DNA of 64,000 nucleotides from Aquipseudomonas ullengensis (GTDB lineage Bacteria; Pseudomonadota; Gammaproteobacteria; Pseudomonadales; Pseudomonadaceae): contig NZ_JACJUD010000004.1 in NCBI RefSeq assembly GCF_014174475.1, positions 62,001 through 126,000 of the forward strand, given 5' to 3'. The notes beneath the pieces are model-generated. The model made no database searches, was not told where the DNA came from, and was given only the letters and a program-made list of their open reading frames with translations. A program made the position numbers and the translations under genes. Below are positions 52,590-64,000 of the stretch, in pieces (position 1 is the first letter of the stretch; the number at the start of each line of letters is the position of its first letter).

Positions 52590-54578
52590 ATGAATGCCGC
52601 GCTGCTGGTTCCCGAACTGGGCCATCTGGCCCTGATTCTCGCCCTGTGCCTGGCACTGGTGCAGTCGACCCTGCCGCTGATCGGTGCCTGGCGCGGTGAT
52701 CGCCAATGGATGGGCCTGGCCCAGCCGGCCGCCTGGGGGCAGTTCAGTTTCCTGCTGTTCGCTTTCGCCTGCTTGACCTGGGCCTTCATGACCGATGATT
52801 TCTCGGTTGCCTATGTTGCCAGCAACTCCAACAGCGCCTTGCCCTGGTACTACAAGTTCAGCGCCGTGTGGGGCGCCCACGAAGGCTCGCTGCTGCTGTG
52901 GGCACTGATCCTTGGCGGCTGGACCTTTGCCGTATCGATCTTCTCGCGGCAGTTGCCGGACGTGATGCTGGCCCGCGTGCTATCGGTGATGGGCCTGATC
53001 AGCGTCGGCTTCCTGCTGTTCCTGATCATCACTTCCAACCCGTTCAGCCGCCTGCTGCCCGATATGCCGAGCGACGGCCGCGACCTCAACCCGCTGCTGC
53101 AGGACTTCGGCCTGATCGTCCATCCGCCGATGCTCTACATGGGCTACGTCGGTTTCTCCGTGGCGTTCTCCTTCGCCATTGCCGCGCTGCTCGGTGGCAA
53201 GCTGGATGCGGCCTGGGCGCGCTGGTCGCGGCCGTGGACCATCGTTGCCTGGGCCTTCCTCGGCATCGGCATCAGCCTGGGCTCCTGGTGGGCCTATTAC
53301 GAGCTCGGCTGGGGCGGCTGGTGGTTCTGGGACCCGGTGGAGAACGCCTCGTTCATGCCCTGGCTGGTCGGCGGCGCGCTGATCCACTCGCTGGCGGTGA
53401 CCGAGAAGCGTGGCGTGTTCAAGAGCTGGACAGTGCTGCTGGCCATCGCCGCCTTCTCTCTCAGCCTGCTGGGCACCTTCCTCGTGCGCTCCGGCGTGCT
53501 GACCTCGGTGCACGCCTTCGCCAACGATCCGGCGCGTGGCGTGTTCATCCTGATCTTCCTGCTGGTGGTGGTCGGCGGCTCGCTGACCCTGTTTGCCGCG
53601 CGTGCGCCGGTGGTCAAGAGCCAGGTCGGCTTCGCCCTGTGGTCGCGGGAAACCCTGCTGCTGGTGAACAACCTGGTGCTGGTGGTCGCTGCCTCGATGA
53701 TTCTTCTCGGAACCCTGTATCCGCTGGTACTGGATGGCTTGACCGGGGCCAAGCTGTCGGTCGGCCCGCCGTATTTCAATGCGCTGTTCGTGCCGCTGAT
53801 CGGCCTGCTGATGCTGGTGATGGCGGTCGGCGTGATGGTGCGCTGGAAGGACACCCCGGTTAAGTGGCTGCTGGGCATGCTTACCCCGGTATTGCTGGGC
53901 AGTGTGGTATTCGCGGTGGTGGCGACCTTCCTGCTCGGCGATTTCCACTGGTCCGTGCTGGCGGTGTTTCTGCTGGCTGGCTGGGTGGTATTGGCCGGAC
54001 TGCGCGACCTGTTCGACAAGACCCGCCACAAGGGCCTGCTCAAGGGTATCGCTGGCCTGAGCAGCAGCTACTGGGGCATGCAGATGGCGCACTTGGGCCT
54101 GGCGGTGTGCGCCATCGGCGTGGTGTTGGTCAGCCTTGGTAGCGCCGAGCGTGACCTGCGTCTGGCCCCGGGCGAGTCGCTGGAACTGGGCGGTTATCGC
54201 TTCGTCTTTGAGGGTGTCGAGCACCACGAGGGGCCGAACTTCACCTCCGACCGCGGCACCGTGCGCGTGCTTGAAGGCTCCGAGCAGGTGGCCCTGTTGC
54301 ACCCGGAAAAGCGCCTGTACACCGTGCAGAACATGCCGATGACCGAGGCGGGCATCGATGCCGGCTTCACCCGTGACCTGTATGTCGCCCTGGGCGAACC
54401 GCTGGCCGATGGTGCTTGGGCGGTGCGCGTACACATCAAACCGTTCGTGCGCTGGATCTGGCTGGGCGGCCTGATGATGGGCTTCGGTGGCTTCCTGGCG
54501 GCGTTCGACAAGCGCTATCGGGTCAAGGTCCGTAGCCGCGTGCGGGATGTTTTGGGCCAGAGCGGAGCCGCTGCATGA
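52590..54578 (+). CDS. ccmF: cytochrome c heme lyase subunit CcmF
   Basis: A 662-residue polytopic membrane protein that with CcmH attaches heme to apocytochrome c. The WWD domain is ELGWGGWWFWDPVENASFMPWL (about residues 234-255), and many transmembrane helices run through the length. The periplasmic C-terminal part includes RDLRLAPGESLELGGYRFVFEGVEHHEGPNF. It starts 2 bases after ccmE and overlaps ccmG by 4 bases. Confidence 0.98.
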   Translation: MNAALLVPELGHLALILALCLALVQSTLPLIGAWRGDRQWMGLAQPAAWGQFSFLLFAFACLTWAFMTDDFSVAYVASNSNSALPWYYKFSAVWGAHEGSLLLWALILGGWTFAVSIFSRQLPDVMLARVLSVMGLISVGFLLFLIITSNPFSRLLPDMPSDGRDLNPLLQDFGLIVHPPMLYMGYVGFSVAFSFAIAALLGGKLDAAWARWSRPWTIVAWAFLGIGISLGSWWAYYELGWGGWWFWDPVENASFMPWLVGGALIHSLAVTEKRGVFKSWTVLLAIAAFSLSLLGTFLVRSGVLTSVHAFANDPARGVFILIFLLVVVGGSLTLFAARAPVVKSQVGFALWSRETLLLVNNLVLVVAASMILLGTLYPLVLDGLTGAKLSVGPPYFNALFVPLIGLLMLVMAVGVMVRWKDTPVKWLLGMLTPVLLGSVVFAVVATFLLGDFHWSVLAVFLLAGWVVLAGLRDLFDKTRHKGLLKGIAGLSSSYWGMQMAHLGLAVCAIGVVLVSLGSAERDLRLAPGESLELGGYRFVFEGVEHHEGPNFTSDRGTVRVLEGSEQVALLHPEKRLYTVQNMPMTEAGIDAGFTRDLYVALGEPLADGAWAVRVHIKPFVRWIWLGGLMMGFGGFLAAFDKRYRVKVRSRVRDVLGQSGAAA

Positions 54579-55108
54579 GACGCCTGATTCTGTTGTTGCC
54601 GCTGGTGTTGTTCCTCGGCGTGGCGGTGTTTCTCTACCGTGGCCTGTTTCTCGATCCGTCCGAGTTGCCGTCGGCGCTGATCGGCAAGCCGTTCCCCGAG
54701 TTTTCCCTGCCGGTGGTGGATCAGCCGGGCAAGACCTTGAGTCGCGCCGACCTGCTGGGCAAGCCGGCGCTGGTCAACGTCTGGGCCACCTGGTGCATTT
54801 CCTGCCGGGTCGAGCACCCGGTGCTGAACCAGCTTGCCCAAGTCGGCGTGAACATCTACGGGGTCAACTACAAGGACGACAACGCTGCCGCGCAGAAATG
54901 GCTGCAGGAGTTCCACAACCCCTACCGCCTGAACATCAGCGATGCCCAGGGTAGCCTCGGTCTCGACCTGGGGGTGTACGGCGCGCCGGAAACCTTCCTG
55001 ATCGACGCCAAGGGCATCATCCGCCACAAGTTCGTCGGCGTGATCGACCAGACGGTCTGGCGCGAGCAACTGGCGCCGCTGTACCAGGCCCTGGTGGACG
55101 AGCAATGA
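54575..55108 (+). CDS. ccmG: thiol:disulfide interchange protein CcmG/DsbE
   Basis: A 177-residue membrane-anchored thioredoxin. The anchor is LILLLPLVLFLGVAVFLY and the redox site WATWCISCRVEHP has the CxxC motif near residue 73. The cis-proline segment is GAPETFLID. It keeps the apocytochrome c CxxCH cysteines reduced before heme attachment. It overlaps ccmF and ccmH by 4 bases each. Confidence 0.97.
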   Translation: MRRLILLLPLVLFLGVAVFLYRGLFLDPSELPSALIGKPFPEFSLPVVDQPGKTLSRADLLGKPALVNVWATWCISCRVEHPVLNQLAQVGVNIYGVNYKDDNAAAQKWLQEFHNPYRLNISDAQGSLGLDLGVYGAPETFLIDAKGIIRHKFVGVIDQTVWREQLAPLYQALVDEQ

Positions 55109-55581
55109 AGCGCCTGCTGATTGCTGGCCTGTTCGGTCTGAGCTTGCTGGGTGCGGCCCAGGCCGCCATCGACACCTATCAGTTCAAGGACGAGGCCGAG
55201 CGCGAGCAGTTTCGCGAGCTGACCCAGGAACTGCGCTGCCCCAAGTGCCAGAACCAGGATCTCGCTGACTCCAATGCGCCAATCGCGGCAGACTTGCGGC
55301 GGGAAATCTTCCGCATGCTGGGCGAGGGCAAGAGCAAAGACCAGATCGTCGAGTTCATGGTCATGCGCTACGGCGATTTCGTGCGCTACAAGCCGCCGGT
55401 CGATGCGCGCACCTACCTGCTCTGGTACGGCCCGGCCGCTCTGCTGGGTCTGGGCCTAGTGGGCCTGGGTGTGTTGGTGTTGCGCCGTCGCCGGGTCGAG
55501 AACGCCCCGGAAAAGGCTGCGCTGTCTGAAGCCGAGCGCGAGCGCCTGGCCACGTTGTTGAAGGAAAACCAAGAGCAATGA
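55105..55581 (+). CDS. ccmH: cytochrome c-type biogenesis protein CcmH
   Basis: A 158-residue protein with a signal peptide ([17 protein letters not shown]), the redox motif [23 protein letters not shown] and one transmembrane helix ([22 protein letters not shown]). It works with CcmG to reduce the apocytochrome. It is a single-domain CcmH, with the CcmI-like part encoded separately in the next gene, as usual in Pseudomonas. Confidence 0.97.
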   Translation: MKRLLIAGLFGLSLLGAAQAAIDTYQFKDEAEREQFRELTQELRCPKCQNQDLADSNAPIAADLRREIFRMLGEGKSKDQIVEFMVMRYGDFVRYKPPVDARTYLLWYGPAALLGLGLVGLGVLVLRRRRVENAPEKAALSEAERERLATLLKENQEQ

Positions 55582-56774
55582 TCGAATTCTGGATAGCTGC
55601 CGGCCTGTTGTTGCTGGTAGGCCTGGCTTTTCCGCTGATTCCCGCGCTGCGTGGCCGTCGCGCCCAGGCCGAGGAAGACCGCACCGCCCTCAACGTCGCC
55701 CTGTACCAGGAGCGCCTGGCTGAACTGAGCAGCCAGCGTGACGCTGCGGTGCTCACCGCCGAGCAGTTCGCCGCTGGCCAGGCCGAGGCCGCGCGGGAGC
55801 TGCTGGCCGATACCGAAGGTACCGGGAGCGAGCGTGTTTCGCGCTTGGGCAAGGCCTTGCCACTGATCGTGGCCGTCCTGGTGCCGGTGGTGGCGCTGGG
55901 GCTGTACATGCACTGGGGCGCCAGCCAGCAGATCGCGCAGATGCAGGAACAGCCGAGCATCGGCGAGACGCGCGCGCGCCTGGAGCAGGCGGTGAAGGAC
56001 AGCCCGGATTCTGCCGAGGCCTGGTACTTCCTCGGCCGCATCTACATGGGCGATGGCCGTTCGGCCGAAGCGGCGAAAGCCTACGAGCAAGCCGTGCGGG
56101 TCGCCGGTCGTGCGCCCGAACTGCTTGGCCAGTGGGCGCAGGCGCTGTACTTCGCCGGCAACAAACAGTGGAGTGAAGAGCTGCAGGCGCTTACTTCAGA
56201 GGCGCTGAAGGCCGACCCCAACGAGGTGACCAGCCTCGGCCTGCTGGGCATCGCCGCTTTCGAAGACGAGCGCTATGCCCAGTCCATTGATTACTGGCAG
56301 CGCCTGTTGGCGCAGATGCCGGCGGAAGATCCGGCGCGTGCGTCGATCCAGGGCGGTATCGACCAGGCCCGCGAGCGCCTGCAGGCCAGCGGCGCAGCGC
56401 CGGCCGGTGAAGTGGTCAACAAGTCCATGGCCGTCATCAAGGTGCGCGTCGAGCTGGCGCCCGCCCTGCAGGGCAAGGTGCAGCCGAGCGATACGGTGTT
56501 CGTCTTCGCCCGCGCTGCCTCCGGGCCGCCCATGCCGCTGGCGGTCAAGCGCCTTACTGTGGCCGATCTGCCGGTCGAGGTGGAGCTGAGCGACAAGGAC
56601 GCGATGATGGAGCAGCTGAAGATCTCCAGCTTCCCGCAAGTACAACTGATGGCGCGGGTCTCGCGCAGCGGCGTGGCCACTGCGGGTGAGTGGATTGGCC
56701 GTGGCCAGCCGATTGCCAGCAGCACCAGCGAGCAGCAGCACCTGTTGATCGACAGCCCGGATCAGGCCAAGTGA
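55578..56774 (+). CDS. ccmI: cytochrome c-type biogenesis protein CcmI
   Basis: A 398-residue apocytochrome c chaperone. Two transmembrane helices ([21 protein letters not shown] and [21 protein letters not shown]) flank a cytoplasmic loop with helical content. The periplasmic part has TPR motifs ([33 protein letters not shown] and [28 protein letters not shown]) that bind apocytochrome C-termini, then a C-terminal beta-rich domain. It overlaps ccmH and the following lipoprotein gene by 4 bases each. Confidence 0.96.
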   Translation: MIEFWIAAGLLLLVGLAFPLIPALRGRRAQAEEDRTALNVALYQERLAELSSQRDAAVLTAEQFAAGQAEAARELLADTEGTGSERVSRLGKALPLIVAVLVPVVALGLYMHWGASQQIAQMQEQPSIGETRARLEQAVKDSPDSAEAWYFLGRIYMGDGRSAEAAKAYEQAVRVAGRAPELLGQWAQALYFAGNKQWSEELQALTSEALKADPNEVTSLGLLGIAAFEDERYAQSIDYWQRLLAQMPAEDPARASIQGGIDQARERLQASGAAPAGEVVNKSMAVIKVRVELAPALQGKVQPSDTVFVFARAASGPPMPLAVKRLTVADLPVEVELSDKDAMMEQLKISSFPQVQLMARVSRSGVATAGEWIGRGQPIASSTSEQQHLLIDSPDQAK

Positions 56775-57097
56775 GCATCACATCGCGCTGCCTGCCATTG
56801 GCCCTGTTGCTGGCACTCGCGGGTTGCAGCCTGCAACCCGCGGCGCCGGTGACAGATTCCCGGCCAGGGCAGGGGCTGACCCATCCGCGTTTCGCACCGC
56901 CGCCCGGCGGTAACAGCCACTGGGATGCCAAGCTCGGCGTCTATGTGCTCCAGGGTGCCAGTGAGCTGTACTACCGCGAGCGCACCTATTACCGCTGGAA
57001 CCATGGTTGGGCCTGGGCGAGCAATCCACAGGGGCCTTGGCAGGCGACGGATATCAGCGGCGTGCCCGCCGGCCTGGGGCGCAAGCACGGCCAATAG
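56771..57097 (+). CDS. putative lipoprotein of unknown function
   Basis: A 108-residue predicted lipoprotein. The GTG start at 56771 overlaps the ccmI stop, and the N-terminus [19 protein letters not shown] ends in a lipobox (LALAGC). The mature part is short and aromatic-rich: [44 protein letters not shown]. No known domain is recognised, though similar small Tyr/Trp-rich lipoproteins occur in Pseudomonas. Coupling with ccmI suggests a link to envelope or cytochrome c work, unproven. Confidence 0.72.
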   Translation: MSITSRCLPLALLLALAGCSLQPAAPVTDSRPGQGLTHPRFAPPPGGNSHWDAKLGVYVLQGASELYYRERTYYRWNHGWAWASNPQGPWQATDISGVPAGLGRKHGQ

Positions 57098-57109
57098 TGC
57101 GGGTTAAGG

Positions 57110-57131
57110 GTTGCCGGTATTGCCGGGCAAC
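57110..57131 (+). terminator. stem-loop after the ccm operon
   Basis: GTTGCCGG (57110-57117) pairs with CCGGGCAAC (57123-57131) with one bulged G and a 5-base loop, 13 bases after the lipoprotein stop. There is no T run; a weak or Rho-assisted end is possible. Confidence 0.45.
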
Positions 57132-57150
57132 TTCGCCGTGCGGGGCGGAT

Positions 57151-57178
57151 TTGGCGGCGAAAACCCCTGTGTTACACT
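57151..57178 (+). promoter_or_regulatory. candidate sigma-70 promoter of smc
   Basis: TTGGCG, 16 bases, then TACACT. The -35 matches 4 of 6 and the -10 matches 4 of 6 consensus positions. It lies 106 bases before the smc ATG and just after the stem-loop ending the ccm operon. Confidence 0.4.
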
Positions 57179-57283
57179 CCGCCCACTCCTCGTTTTGCCC
57201 CTTTTTCTAAGGATAACCATGGCCTTCATGGCAGCGGATCGCGTTCTGCATTCTTCCGGGCAGTGCCCCGTGGAGGGCATGGC

Positions 57284-60200
57284 ATGCGCCTGAAGTGCAT
57301 CAAGCTGGCCGGCTTCAAGTCCTTCGTCGATCCGACCACGGTCAATTTCCCGAGCAACATGGCGGCGGTGGTTGGCCCCAATGGTTGCGGCAAGTCCAAC
57401 ATCATCGACGCCGTTCGCTGGGTAATGGGCGAGAGCTCGGCGAAGAATCTGCGTGGCGAGTCGATGACCGACGTCATCTTCAACGGCTCCAACACGCGCA
57501 AACCGGTAAGCCAGGCGTCCATCGAGCTGATCTTCGACAACTCCGATGGCACCTTGCTGGGCGAATACGCCGTCTTTGCCGAGATATCCATTCGTCGCCG
57601 GGTGACCCGCGACTCGCAGAACACCTATTTCCTCAACGGCGTGAAATGCCGCCGTCGCGATATCACCGACATCTTCCTCGGCACCGGCCTGGGCCCGCGC
57701 AGCTACTCGATCATCGAGCAGGGGATGATCTCCAAGCTGATCGAGGCCAAGCCCGAGGATTTGCGCAACTTCATCGAGGAAGCGGCGGGCATCTCCAAGT
57801 ACAAGGAGCGCCGCCGCGAGACCGAAAGCCGCATTCGTCGTACCCACGAGAACCTGGCGCGCCTGACTGACCTGCGTGAAGAGCTGGAGCGCCAGCTGGA
57901 ACGCCTGCATCGCCAGGCGCAGTCCGCCGAGAAGTACCAGGAATACAAGGCCGAGGAGCGCCAACTCAAGGCGCAGCTGGCGGCGTTGCGCTGGCAGGCG
58001 CTGAACCTGCAGGTCGGCCAGCGCGAGCAGGTGATCGGCGATCAGGAAATCGCCTTCGAGGCGCTGGTCGCCGAGCAGCGCAGTGCCGATGCCAGCATCG
58101 AGCGGCTGCGCGACGGGCATCACGAGCTGTCCGAGCGGTTCAACCAGGTGCAGGGGCGTTTCTACTCGGTGGGCGGCGACATTGCCCGGGTCGAGCAGAG
58201 CATTCAGCACGGCCAGCAACGCCTGCGCCAGTTGCAGGATGACCTCAACGAGGCCGAGCGCGCGCGCCTGGAAACCGAATCACACCTGGGCCATGACCGC
58301 ACTTTGCTGGCGACCCTGGGCGAAGAACTGGCGATGCTCGAGCCAGAGCAGGAAATCACGGCTGCCGCTGCCGAGGAGTCCGCTGCCTCCCTGGAAGAAG
58401 CCGACAGCGCGATGCATGGCTGGCAGGAGCAATGGGAAGGTTTCAACCAGCGCAGTGCCGAGCCGCAGCGGCTGGCTGAAGTGCAGCAGTCGCGCATCCA
58501 GCAACTGGAGCAGAGCCTGGAACGCCTGGCCGAGCGCCAGCGCCGTCTGGCCGATGAACTGGCGCAGCTGGCTGCCGACCCGGAAGACGCGGCGATTCTC
58601 GAACTGTCCGAGCAACTGGCCGCCAGCGAGTTGAACCTGGAAGAGTTGCAAGCCGCCGAAGAGACACTGGTCGAGCGGTTGGAACAATTGCGCGGCGAGT
58701 TGCAGCAGGCGACCCAGGCGCAGCAGCAGGCACAGGGTGAGCTGCAGCGCCTGAATGGACGTATTGCCTCGCTGGAAGCTTTGCAGCAGGCCGCACTGAA
58801 CCCCGGTAAGGGCGCCGCCGAATGGCTGCGCGAGCAGCAACTGGACAAGCGCCCACGCCTGGCCGAGGGCCTGCGCGTGGAAAGTGGCTGGGAGCTGGCG
58901 GTGGAAACCGTGCTCGGCGCCGATCTGCAGGCCGTGCTGCTCGATGACTTCAACGGCCTGGACCTGCAAGGCTTCGATCAGGGCGAACTGCGCTTGGTCA
59001 ATCCGCAGGCCGGCGGTGCGCGCGTGGCCGGTAGCCTGCTGGACAAGGTCGAGGCGGCATTCGACCTGGCGCCGTGGTTGGCCAAGGTGCGACCGGTGGA
59101 AACCCTCGACGATGCGCTGGCTCGCCGCAGCCAGCTGGGTGAGGGCGAAAGCCTGATCAGTCGCGATGGCTACTGGGTCGGCCGCAACTTCCTGCGCGTG
59201 CGTCGTGCCAGTGCCGCCGAGAGCGGTGTGCTGGCGCGCGGTCAGGAACTGGAGCGCCTGGGCCTGGAGCGTGAAGAGCGTGAAGCTGCCCTGGCTGATC
59301 TCGATGAGCGCCTGCAGCAGTTACAAACAAGTCAGCGCCAGCAGGAAGAAAATCGCGAACAGCAACGGCGCCGCGTGCAGGAAGAGGCACGTCGTCAGGG
59401 TGAGCTGAAAGCACAGCTGTCGGCCGGCCAGGCCAAGGCCGAGCAGCTGACCCTGCGTCGTCGCCGTCTTGATGCCGAGCTGCACGAACTGGCTGAACAG
59501 CGCGAGCTGGAGCAGGAGCAACTGGGCGAATCGCGGCTGATCCTGCAGGACGCGCTGGATACCATGGCCGTCGACACCGACCAGCGCGAGCAACTGCTGG
59601 CCGTGCGTGACCAGCTGCGTGAACGCCTCGATCGGGTGCGCCAGGAAGCGCGCCAGCACAAGGATCACGCCCATCAACTGGCCGTGCGCCTGGGCTCGAT
59701 CAAGGCTCAGCATGAATCGACTCGCCAGGCGCTGGAGCGTCTGGAGCTGCAATTCGAGCGTGCCATCGAGCGCCGCGAGCAGCTCAACCTCAACCTGGAA
59801 GAGGGCGAGGCGCCGCTGGAAGAGCTGCGCATGAAGCTGGAGGAGTTGCTCGACCGGCGCATGGGCGTGGAAGACGAACTCAAGCTGGCGCGTCTGGCCC
59901 TGGAAGATGCCGACCGCGAGCTGCGTGATGCCGAGAAGCGCCGTACCCAGGCCGAGCAACAGGCGCAGTTGCTACGCAGCCAGCTGGAGCAGCAACGCAT
60001 GAGCTGGCAGGAGCTCAGCGTGCGACGCAAGGCGCTGCAGGATCAGTTGCTGGAAGACAATTACGATCTGCACGGCGTGCTGGCCACGCTACCGGCGGAG
60101 GCCAGCGAAAAGGCCTGGGAAGAGGAACTCGAGCGCCTCGCTGCGCGCATCCAGCGCCTGGGGCCGATCAACCTGGCGGCTATCGACGAGTACCAGCAGC

Positions 60201-60772
60201 AGTCCGAGCGTAAACGCTACCTGGATGCGCAAAACGCCGACCTGGTGGAGGCGCTGGATACCCTGGAAAACGTCATCCGCAAGATCGACAAGGAAACCCG
60301 CAATCGCTTCAAGGACACTTTCGACCAGATCAACGCCGGTTTGCAGGCGTTGTTCCCGAAAGTCTTCGGCGGCGGGCATGCCTATCTGGAGCTGACCGGC
60401 GAGGATCTGCTGGATACCGGCGTGGCGATCATGGCGCGTCCGCCCGGCAAGAAGAACAGCACTATCCACTTGCTGTCTGGTGGGGAAAAGGCGCTGACCG
60501 CGCTGGCACTGGTATTTGCCATCTTCAAGCTCAACCCGGCGCCGTTCTGCATGCTCGACGAAGTCGATGCGCCGCTGGACGATGCCAACGTCGGGCGTTA
60601 TGCGCGGCTGGTCAAGGAGATGTCGGAGACGGTGCAGTTCATCTATATCACCCACAACAAGATCGCCATGGAAATGGCTGATCAGTTGATGGGCGTGACG
60701 ATGCATGAACCTGGCTGTTCGCGGCTTGTCGCAGTAGATGTCGAGGAGGCGCTGAGTCTGGTCGAATCTTGA
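57284..60772 (+). CDS. smc: chromosome segregation protein SMC
   Basis: A 1162-residue SMC ATPase that compacts and segregates the chromosome with ScpA and ScpB. The N-terminal head has Walker A GPNGCGKSNIIDAVRWVMGE (residues 32-51). Two long coiled-coil arms rich in Glu/Gln/Arg/Leu flank a hinge at about residues 500-640. The C-terminal head has the signature LLSGGEKALTALAL near residue 1065 and Walker B FCMLDEVDAPLDD. ATG 57284 (MRLKCIKLAGFKSFVD) follows GTGGAGGGCATGGC; a start at 57263 would precede that site. Confidence 0.98.
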   Translation: MRLKCIKLAGFKSFVDPTTVNFPSNMAAVVGPNGCGKSNIIDAVRWVMGESSAKNLRGESMTDVIFNGSNTRKPVSQASIELIFDNSDGTLLGEYAVFAEISIRRRVTRDSQNTYFLNGVKCRRRDITDIFLGTGLGPRSYSIIEQGMISKLIEAKPEDLRNFIEEAAGISKYKERRRETESRIRRTHENLARLTDLREELERQLERLHRQAQSAEKYQEYKAEERQLKAQLAALRWQALNLQVGQREQVIGDQEIAFEALVAEQRSADASIERLRDGHHELSERFNQVQGRFYSVGGDIARVEQSIQHGQQRLRQLQDDLNEAERARLETESHLGHDRTLLATLGEELAMLEPEQEITAAAAEESAASLEEADSAMHGWQEQWEGFNQRSAEPQRLAEVQQSRIQQLEQSLERLAERQRRLADELAQLAADPEDAAILELSEQLAASELNLEELQAAEETLVERLEQLRGELQQATQAQQQAQGELQRLNGRIASLEALQQAALNPGKGAAEWLREQQLDKRPRLAEGLRVESGWELAVETVLGADLQAVLLDDFNGLDLQGFDQGELRLVNPQAGGARVAGSLLDKVEAAFDLAPWLAKVRPVETLDDALARRSQLGEGESLISRDGYWVGRNFLRVRRASAAESGVLARGQELERLGLEREEREAALADLDERLQQLQTSQRQQEENREQQRRRVQEEARRQGELKAQLSAGQAKAEQLTLRRRRLDAELHELAEQRELEQEQLGESRLILQDALDTMAVDTDQREQLLAVRDQLRERLDRVRQEARQHKDHAHQLAVRLGSIKAQHESTRQALERLELQFERAIERREQLNLNLEEGEAPLEELRMKLEELLDRRMGVEDELKLARLALEDADRELRDAEKRRTQAEQQAQLLRSQLEQQRMSWQELSVRRKALQDQLLEDNYDLHGVLATLPAEASEKAWEEELERLAARIQRLGPINLAAIDEYQQQSERKRYLDAQNADLVEALDTLENVIRKIDKETRNRFKDTFDQINAGLQALFPKVFGGGHAYLELTGEDLLDTGVAIMARPPGKKNSTIHLLSGGEKALTALALVFAIFKLNPAPFCMLDEVDAPLDDANVGRYARLVKEMSETVQFIYITHNKIAMEMADQLMGVTMHEPGCSRLVAVDVEEALSLVES

Positions 60773-61075
60773 TCAGTGCTGCGCGAGATATATCCGGTTA
60801 CGTCTTTCGGGGCTAACTAGAGTTGGATATTTATGTTGTAGTTCAGAGGCTTAGTCGAAGTACCAGTTTGTTTTCGACAAACTCTTTTCGGTCACGACAT
60901 AAATGGCGAAGATTGCCTTGTAACGGTGCACATTTACCGTTCGTCGTGCTAGTTTAGGCCTCAATTTTGTTACACGCGGAAGGCACCTGTAGAAACATAC
61001 AGTTGTTCGCGTTGTTCAGGGGCAGGACGCCCTTATTCATCATCATCTTATTTGGTTCAGGGGCTCGAAAACTTC
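60773..61075 (+). other. 303-base intergenic region between smc and zipA
   Basis: It is distinctly A/T-richer than its surroundings and has no convincing open frame. It contains a stem-loop at 60865-60889 and a second inverted repeat AACGGT-N8-ACCGTT (60923-60942). TGCACA-N17-TAGTTT (60928-60956) is a weak sigma-70 candidate. The region presumably carries the zipA-ligA promoter, but I cannot place it with confidence. Confidence 0.6.
60865..60889 (+). terminator. possible terminator of smc
   Basis: AGTTTGT (60865-60871) and ACAAACT (60877-60883) form a perfect 7-bp A/T-rich stem with loop TTTCG, followed by CTTTTC. The stem is weak, and it is 93 bases after the smc stop. Confidence 0.4.
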
Positions 61076-61894
61076 ATGGAAATCGGTCTGCGCGAATGGC
61101 TGATCGTCATCGGCATCATCGTTATCGCCGGCATTCTCTTCGATGGCTGGCGGCGGATGCGCGGCGGCAAAGGCAAACTGAAGTTCAAGCTCGACCACAG
61201 TTTCAGCAACCTTCCCGATGACGACGGCGATCCGGAGCTGCTTGGCTCCGCCCGCGTGATCGAGCGCAAGCGCGAGCCGGAATTCCACGAAGAAGACATG
61301 CCGTCGCTGAGCGCATCCGAGCTCAATCGCCGCCGCAACCTCGAACCGCAGCAGGGCGACTTGAACCTGGATACCGAAGAACCGGTGCCAACCCTGCTGA
61401 CCCCGGTTGACGATGAAGAAGCACCTGAGCAGCCGTTGAGCAAGAGCCGCGAAGCCTTGCCAGTGGAAGAAGTGCTGGTGATCAACGTGATTTCCCGCGA
61501 CGAGGACGGCTTCAAGGGCCCGGCGCTGCTGCAGAACATCCTGGAAAGTGGCCTGCGCTTCGGTGAGATGGATATCTTCCATCGCCACGAAAGCATGGCC
61601 GGCAATGGCGAGGTGCTGTTCTCCATGGCCAACGGCGTCAAGCCGGGGACTTTCGATCTGGACGACATCGACCTGTTCTACACCCCGGCTGTGAGTTTCT
61701 TCCTCGGCCTGCCGGGGCCGCGCCATCCCAAGCAGGCGTTTGACGTGATGGTTGCTGCAGCACGCAAGTTATCCCACGAGCTGAATGGCGAGTTGAAGGA
61801 TGACCAGCGCAGCGTGATGACTGCCCAGACCATCGAGCATTATCGTCAGCGCATTGCCGAGTTCGAGCGCAAACAGCTGACCCACAAGCGCTAA
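61076..61894 (+). CDS. zipA: cell division protein ZipA
   Basis: A 272-residue inner-membrane protein that tethers FtsZ. The N-terminal membrane anchor is [27 protein letters not shown], followed by a charged linker of about 110 residues. The C-terminal FtsZ-binding domain runs from about residue 135 ([42 protein letters not shown]) to about 265. ATG 61076 begins the anchor; an in-frame TTG at 61052 is unlikely. It is conserved upstream of ligA in pseudomonads. Confidence 0.95.
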   Translation: MEIGLREWLIVIGIIVIAGILFDGWRRMRGGKGKLKFKLDHSFSNLPDDDGDPELLGSARVIERKREPEFHEEDMPSLSASELNRRRNLEPQQGDLNLDTEEPVPTLLTPVDDEEAPEQPLSKSREALPVEEVLVINVISRDEDGFKGPALLQNILESGLRFGEMDIFHRHESMAGNGEVLFSMANGVKPGTFDLDDIDLFYTPAVSFFLGLPGPRHPKQAFDVMVAAARKLSHELNGELKDDQRSVMTAQTIEHYRQRIAEFERKQLTHKR

Positions 61895-61920
61895 ACCGTC
61901 TTCCCTGCGGGGAAGCCTGA

Positions 61921-64000
<2,080 letters not shown>

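Noticed and set aside
52868..53863. 331-codon plus-strand open frame inside ccmF in another frame
   Set aside because: It is an Arg/Gly/Ala-rich out-of-frame translation; the real ccmF frame has all family motifs.
52980..54434. 484-codon minus-strand open frame opposite ccmF
   Set aside because: It has the same shadow composition and the sense strand encodes a clear CcmF.

Overview
The window is a chromosomal segment of a gamma-proteobacterium of the genus Pseudomonas in the broad sense. The evidence is the FleQ/FleSR flagellar regulators, FlhF/FleN polar placement genes, MotCD stators, the HsbA-HsbR-HptB module, sigma-54 and sigma-28 flagellar promoters and a high-GC codon bias. The long uninterrupted flagellar cluster differs from the split arrangement of P. 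aeruginosa and resembles other pseudomonads; I cannot name the species.

Layout. 1-7473: a flagellin glycosylation cassette with overlapping genes. It holds a TPR/O-GlcNAc-transferase-type glycosyltransferase (5' end outside the window), glucose-1-phosphate cytidylyltransferase, CDP-glucose 4,6-dehydratase, an RmlC-like epimerase, a sugar C-methyltransferase, an SDR reductase/epimerase and a CmcI-type methyltransferase. 7738-12872: the filament block fliC-flaG-fliD-fliS(paralog)-fliS-fliT. 13073-17341: the regulators fleQ, fleS and fleR. 17482-23225: fliEFGHIJ. 23300-25685: hsbA-hsbR-hptB. 25762-32735: fliK, then fliLMNOPQR-flhB. 32913-38056: flhA-flhF-fleN-fliA. 38126-46743: chemotaxis and motor genes cheY-cheZ-cheA-cheB-motC-motD-parA/parC-parP-cheW. 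46747-47714: a DUF2802-type membrane protein and a rhodanese-like protein. 47695-49580 (minus strand): an FlhB C-terminal-domain mimic and a second FliK-like protein. 49726-56774: cytochrome c maturation genes ccmABCDEFGHI, followed by an overlapping small lipoprotein gene. 57284-64000: smc, zipA and ligA (ligA is cut by the window end).

The genes can be read as a regulatory cascade. FleQ (probably from a sigma-70 promoter overlapped by a near-consensus FleQ box) and RpoN act on sigma-54 promoters seen before fleS, fliE, fliK, fliL, flhA and probably fliD. FliA then acts on fliC and, apparently, on its own promoter before the second fliS. The most distinctive points are the CDP-branched-sugar flagellin glycan cassette, two FliS paralogs with separate promoters, the fleQ autoregulation site, a repeated acidic motif in the CheA linker, the antisense FlhX/FliK-like pair, and a 142-bp long-hairpin element filling the ccmB-ccmC gap up to the ccmC start codon. 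No rRNA, tRNA, CRISPR array, insertion sequence or prophage gene was seen.
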